Shown here in pieces: positions 60,454-64,000 of a stretch of DNA of 64,000 nucleotides (its first letter is position 1; the number at the start of each line of letters is the position of its first letter). This DNA is from an uncultured Prevotella sp. (GTDB lineage: Bacteria; Bacteroidota; Bacteroidia; Bacteroidales; Bacteroidaceae): positions 34,992 to 98,991 of the forward strand of contig CAJOFE010000005.1 of the NCBI GenBank assembly GCA_905233825.1, in the 5' to 3' direction. Below the pieces are notes generated by a model. The model ran no database searches and was not told where the DNA came from. It saw only the letters and a list, made by a program, of their open reading frames with translations. A program made the position numbers and the translations under genes.

Positions 60454-60462
60454 GCAAAGGTA
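60454..60462 (-). promoter_or_regulatory. -7 box for pepT
   Basis: TACCTTTGC on the minus strand, 33 bp before the start. It probably also serves the GxxExxY and antiporter genes. Confidence 0.65.
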
Positions 60463-60471
60463 CAAAAAAAA

Positions 60472-60515
60472 CACCATTCACCATTTACTTTTCACCAATT
60501 TTTTTGTACCTTTGC
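60472..60515 (+). promoter_or_regulatory. carB -7 box abutting a CACCATTCACC repeat
   Basis: CACCATTCACCATTTACTTT and TTCACCAA run into TTTTTTTGTACCTTTGC. There is no clear -33 TTG. Confidence 0.65.
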
Positions 60516-60545
60516 ACCCAAATTACAACACATACAGTTATTATT

Positions 60546-63500
60546 ATGGCAAAACAAAAGCTTAAGAAGGTGCTCGTACTTGGTTCGGGCGCTCTGAAAA
60601 TCGGACAAGCAGGTGAATTTGACTACTCTGGCTCGCAGGCCTTGAAGGCCCTTCGTGAGGAAGGTATCAAGAGCGTGCTGGTGAATCCCAACATCGCTAC
60701 CATCCAAACTTCGGAGGGTATTGCCGACACGGTGTATTTCCAACCCGTGACCACCCACTTCGTCACTGAAATCATCAAGAAGGAACGCCCCGACGGCATT
60801 CTGCTCGCCTTTGGAGGACAGACGGCGTTGAACTGCGGCACTGAGCTCTACCAGAAGGGTATCCTGAAGGAGTATGGCGTCGAGGTGTTAGGCACCAGCG
60901 TAGAAGCCATTATGAACACCGAAGACCGCGACCTCTTTGTGAAGAAGCTGGCCGAGATTGAGCTGAAGGTTCCCGTCTCACACGCTGTGGAGAACATGGA
61001 CGACGCCCTGAAGGCAGCCCACGAGATTGGCTTCCCCATCATGATACGCTCGGCCTACGCACTGGGCGGTCTGGGCTCAGGCATCTGCCCCGACGAGAAA
61101 GCTTTTGTGGAACTGGCCGAAAGCGCTTTCACTTTCGCTCCGCAAATCCTGGTAGAAGAGAGTCTGAAGGGCTGGAAGGAGATAGAGTTCGAGTGCATCC
61201 GCGATGCCAACGACCACTGCTTCACCGTAGCCTCGATGGAGAACTTCGACCCCTTAGGCATCCACACCGGCGAGTCAATCGTGGTGGCTCCCACCTGCTC
61301 GCTGAAGCCTGAACAAGTGACGATGCTCCAGGAGCTCACCATCAAGTGCGTGCGTCACTTGGGCATCGTGGGCGAGTGCAACATCCAGTTCGCCTTCAAC
61401 GCTGAGACCAACGACTACCGCATCATCGAGATCAACGCCCGTCTGAGCCGCTCATCGGCTCTGGCCTCGAAAGCTACCGGCTATCCCCTCGCCTTTGTCG
61501 CTGCCAAGATTGCCCTCGGCTATACGCTCGACCAGATTGGCGAGATGGGCACCACCTCATCGGCATACGTGGCTCCGAGCCTCGACTATATGATCTGTAA
61601 GATTCCTCGCTGGGACTTGACGAAGTTCGTGGGCGTGAGCCGTCAGATTGGTTCGTCGATGAAGTCCGTAGGCGAAATCATGAGTATCGGACGCTCGTTC
61701 GAGGAGATGATCCAGAAAGGCCTGCGCATGATTGGTCAGGGCATGCACGGCTTCGTTGGCAACGACCACACGAAGTTCGAGAATCTAGACGACGCCCTGC
61801 AGAACCCCACCGACCTGCGCATCTTTGCCATTGCCCAGGCTTTGGAGGAGGGCTATACCGTAGAGCGCATTGAGGAGCTGACGAAGATTGACGTCTGGTT
61901 CCTGGAGCGCCTGAAGCACATCGTCGATCTGAAGCACCAGCTGCTACAGTACAACAAGCTGGAGGAACTGCCCGACGAGTTCCTGCTCGAAGTGAAGCGC
62001 TGTGGCTTCTCCGACTTCCAGATTGCCCGCTTCGTACTGAAGCCCAAGAGTGGCAACATGGAGAAGGAAAACCTGGCTGTGCGCAGCTACCGCAAGGAAC
62101 ATGGCATCATGCCCTCGGTGAAGCGCATCCCCACCGTCGCCTCGGAGCATCCCGAACTGACCAACTACCTCTACTTCACCTATACCCACATACCCGCTTT
62201 CGGTCGTCAGGAGGGTGAGATATATAAGCCCAAGCACGACATCAATTATTATAATAATGAGAAATCGGTGGTGGTGCTCGGCTCTGGTGCCTACCGCATT
62301 GGTTCCAGCGTAGAATTCGACTGGTGCTCGGTGAATGCCATCAACACGGCACGCAAGCTGGGCTACAAGTCCATCATGATCAACTATAACCCCGAGACCG
62401 TCAGTACCGACTACGACATGTGCGACCGACTCTATTTCGACGAGCTGTCGTTGGAACGCGTGCTCGATGTCATCGACCTGGAGCAGCCTCGTGGCGTCAT
62501 CGTCTCGGTGGGCGGACAGATTCCTAACAACCTGGCCATGAAGCTGCACCGTCAGGGTGTGCCCGTGCTGGGTACCAGCCCTGTGAACATCGACCGTGCC
62601 GAGAACCGCGACAAGTTCAGCGCCATGCTCGACAAGCTGGGCATCGACCAGCCACGTTGGCGAGCCCTCACCTCTTTCGAGGATGTCAAGGAATTCGTTG
62701 AGGAAGTAGGTTATCCTGTCCTCGTACGTCCTTCCTACGTGCTCTCCGGTGCCGCTATGAATGTGTGCTACGACGATGACGAGCTGCATCGCTTCCTCAA
62801 CATGGCTACTGAGGTGTCGAAGGAGTTCCCCGTCGTCATCTCGAAGTTTATGACCGAGACCAAGGAGATAGAGTTCGACGCCGTAGCCGACAAGGGCGAG
62901 GTGGTAGAATACGCTATCTCGGAGCATGTGGAATATGCCGGTGTGCACTCAGGCGATGCCACGATGGTGTTCCCTGCCCAGCACATCTATTATAGCACCA
63001 TCCGCCAGATCAAGCACATCAGCCGCGCCATTGCGAAGGAGCTGAACATCAGCGGCCCGTTCAATATTCAGTTCTTGGCCAAGAACCGCGAGGTGAAGGT
63101 CATCGAGTGCAACCTGCGTGCCAGCCGCTCGTTCCCCTTCGTATCGAAGATCCTGAAGCGCAACTTCATCGAGACGGCTACGAAGATCATGCTCGATGCT
63201 CCCTACGAGCGTCCCGACAAGAGCGAGTTCGACATCGACCGCATCGGCGTGAAGGCCAGCCAGTTCTCATTTGCCCGCTTACAGAATGCCGACCCCGTGC
63301 TCGGCGTGGATATGAGCTCTACGGGTGAGGTGGGATGCCTGGGCGACGATTTGAATGAAGCCATGCTCAACTCACTGATAGCCACCGGCTACCGTCTGCC
63401 CAAACAAGGCGGCAGCATCCTCATCTCGTCGGGTGGCGCCAAGGGTAAGGTGAGCCTGCTCGAGCCTGCCAAGGAACTGGTGAAGAAAGGCTATGAGGTG

Positions 63501-63815
63501 TATGCCACCGGTGGTACGGCGAAGTTCTTCAACGACAACGGCGTGAAGGCCACTGCCGTCAGCTGGCCCGACGAGGAGGGCGAGAACAACGTGATGGACA
63601 TGATTGCCGCCCATCGCTTCGGACTCATCATCAATGTGCCGAAGAACCACACGAAGCGTGAGCTCACCAATGGCTACCGCATCCGCCGTGGTGCCATCGA
63701 CCACAACATCCCCCTGATGACTAACGTCCGTCTGGCTAAAGCCTTCATCGAGGCTTTCACCGCCATCAACGAGAACGACATCAAGATCAAGAGCTGGCAG
63801 GAGTACAACAACTAA
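60546..63815 (+). CDS. carB: Carbamoyl-phosphate synthase large subunit
   Basis: A 1089-residue enzyme with two ATP-grasp halves. It starts KVLVLGSGALKIGQAGEFDY and repeats as VVVLGSGAYRIGSSVEFDW at about residue 575. A C-terminal MGS-like allosteric domain follows (from about 950). It makes carbamoyl phosphate for arginine and pyrimidines, the substrate of the PyrB encoded elsewhere in this window. The small subunit gene is not adjacent. The start MAKQKLKK follows the promoter; an upstream in-frame extension crosses it. Confidence 0.96.
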   Translation: MAKQKLKKVLVLGSGALKIGQAGEFDYSGSQALKALREEGIKSVLVNPNIATIQTSEGIADTVYFQPVTTHFVTEIIKKERPDGILLAFGGQTALNCGTELYQKGILKEYGVEVLGTSVEAIMNTEDRDLFVKKLAEIELKVPVSHAVENMDDALKAAHEIGFPIMIRSAYALGGLGSGICPDEKAFVELAESAFTFAPQILVEESLKGWKEIEFECIRDANDHCFTVASMENFDPLGIHTGESIVVAPTCSLKPEQVTMLQELTIKCVRHLGIVGECNIQFAFNAETNDYRIIEINARLSRSSALASKATGYPLAFVAAKIALGYTLDQIGEMGTTSSAYVAPSLDYMICKIPRWDLTKFVGVSRQIGSSMKSVGEIMSIGRSFEEMIQKGLRMIGQGMHGFVGNDHTKFENLDDALQNPTDLRIFAIAQALEEGYTVERIEELTKIDVWFLERLKHIVDLKHQLLQYNKLEELPDEFLLEVKRCGFSDFQIARFVLKPKSGNMEKENLAVRSYRKEHGIMPSVKRIPTVASEHPELTNYLYFTYTHIPAFGRQEGEIYKPKHDINYYNNEKSVVVLGSGAYRIGSSVEFDWCSVNAINTARKLGYKSIMINYNPETVSTDYDMCDRLYFDELSLERVLDVIDLEQPRGVIVSVGGQIPNNLAMKLHRQGVPVLGTSPVNIDRAENRDKFSAMLDKLGIDQPRWRALTSFEDVKEFVEEVGYPVLVRPSYVLSGAAMNVCYDDDELHRFLNMATEVSKEFPVVISKFMTETKEIEFDAVADKGEVVEYAISEHVEYAGVHSGDATMVFPAQHIYYSTIRQIKHISRAIAKELNISGPFNIQFLAKNREVKVIECNLRASRSFPFVSKILKRNFIETATKIMLDAPYERPDKSEFDIDRIGVKASQFSFARLQNADPVLGVDMSSTGEVGCLGDDLNEAMLNSLIATGYRLPKQGGSILISSGGAKGKVSLLEPAKELVKKGYEVYATGGTAKFFNDNGVKATAVSWPDEEGENNVMDMIAAHRFGLIINVPKNHTKRELTNGYRIRRGAIDHNIPLMTNVRLAKAFIEAFTAINENDIKIKSWQEYNN

Positions 63816-63839
63816 ACATCTCTTCCAGCACAACCAACC

Positions 63840-63878
63840 ACCGGCCTGCTCAGATTGTTCTAGGCAGGCCGGTATTCT
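63840..63878 (+). terminator. Hairpin after carB
   Basis: ACCGGCCTGC pairs perfectly with GCAGGCCGGT. The tail is only weakly T-rich (ATTCT). Confidence 0.7.
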
Positions 63879-63881
63879 AAG

Positions 63882-63991
63882 AGAACGCCTCTTTTGCCCA
63901 TAAAGAACGCCACTTTTGCCCTCAGAGAAGGCACCTTTTGGCCATAGAGAAGGCACCTTTCTGCCCTGAAGAAGGCATCTTTTTTCTTCAG
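63882..63991. repeat. 22-bp tandem array (array E), five units
   Basis: Units begin at 63882, 63904, 63926, 63948 and 63970, exactly 22 bp apart. Each opens AGAACGCC or AGAAGGCA, then CTTTTGCCC or a variant. It may continue past the right edge. No gene is seen in the stretch after carB. Confidence 0.92.
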
Positions 63992-64000
63992 GAGCAAAGG

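Noticed and set aside
61944..62948. A 334-codon minus-strand frame inside carB
   Set aside because: It is a shadow of a highly biased conserved gene.
63882..63991. Tandem arrays as CRISPR
   Set aside because: Units are contiguous and only 21-22 bp, with no spacers, no repeat identity and no cas genes.

Overview
The window reads as a gut or oral Bacteroidales chromosome, most likely Prevotellaceae. The evidence is the abundance of Bacteroidota-type promoters (a -33 TTG or TTTG, 19-20 bp, then TAnnTTTGC), weak Shine-Dalgarno sites, and families such as DUF4924, DUF3298, HU-HIG, BT4734/DUF3987 primase-helicase and DPE2-like 4-alpha-glucanotransferase. I cannot name a species. There are no rRNA or tRNA genes, no CRISPR array, and no transposase or integrase.

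Layout. (1) 1-10.1 kb is a host-glycan sugar locus. A five-gene minus-strand operon (L-fucose/L-galactose dehydrogenase-like AKR, lactonase-like amidohydrolase, FucI, FucP, Zn-alcohol dehydrogenase cut by the left edge) is divergent from a secreted GH29 fucosidase. A GH109 alpha-N-acetylgalactosaminidase-like gene and a NahK-like sugar 1-kinase follow. (2) 10.1-13.8 kb holds a YiiX-like lipoprotein, pgk, a DUF3298 lipoprotein and an HU-like protein. (3) 14.2-18.7 kb is a compact accessory cassette (four small unknown ORFs plus a VirE/DUF3987 primase-helicase) bounded by a 39-bp inverted repeat. (4) 18.8-38 kb is mostly housekeeping: LysE-DUF4924-rfbD-prfC, glk, GH13, fabD, pyrBI, malQ, mltG, metG, a DUF6057/CxxCH lipoprotein pair and fba. 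(5) 38.3-50.5 kb is an eight-gene minus-strand run. It starts with a phospho-signalling module (zinc-ribbon protein, membrane Ser/Thr kinase, four-module AAA+ ATPase, zinc-ribbon-FHA protein, PP2C phosphatase) and continues into metA, a U32 protein and a zinc-ribbon membrane protein. (6) 50.6-63.8 kb holds relA, an rRNA methyltransferase, a four-subunit 2-oxoacid:ferredoxin oxidoreductase, a KefB-type antiporter, a GxxExxY gene, pepT and carB.

The least conventional signal is the repeat landscape. Five intergenic spots carry degenerate tandem arrays with a strict 21- or 22-bp period. GC-rich palindromes and AATTCTTAATTC-like simple repeats, normally intergenic, seem to sit in frame inside conserved genes (prfC, the GH13 gene, malQ, the U32 gene, the DUF3987 gene). 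A third family (GACGGATAGACG / CCTCAAACGTC) abuts start codons, supplies stop codons and bounds the DUF3987 cassette and the GxxExxY gene. AATTC-type repeats also sit directly against several promoters. The signalling module at 41.9-50.5 kb and these repeats are the best candidates for something undescribed.
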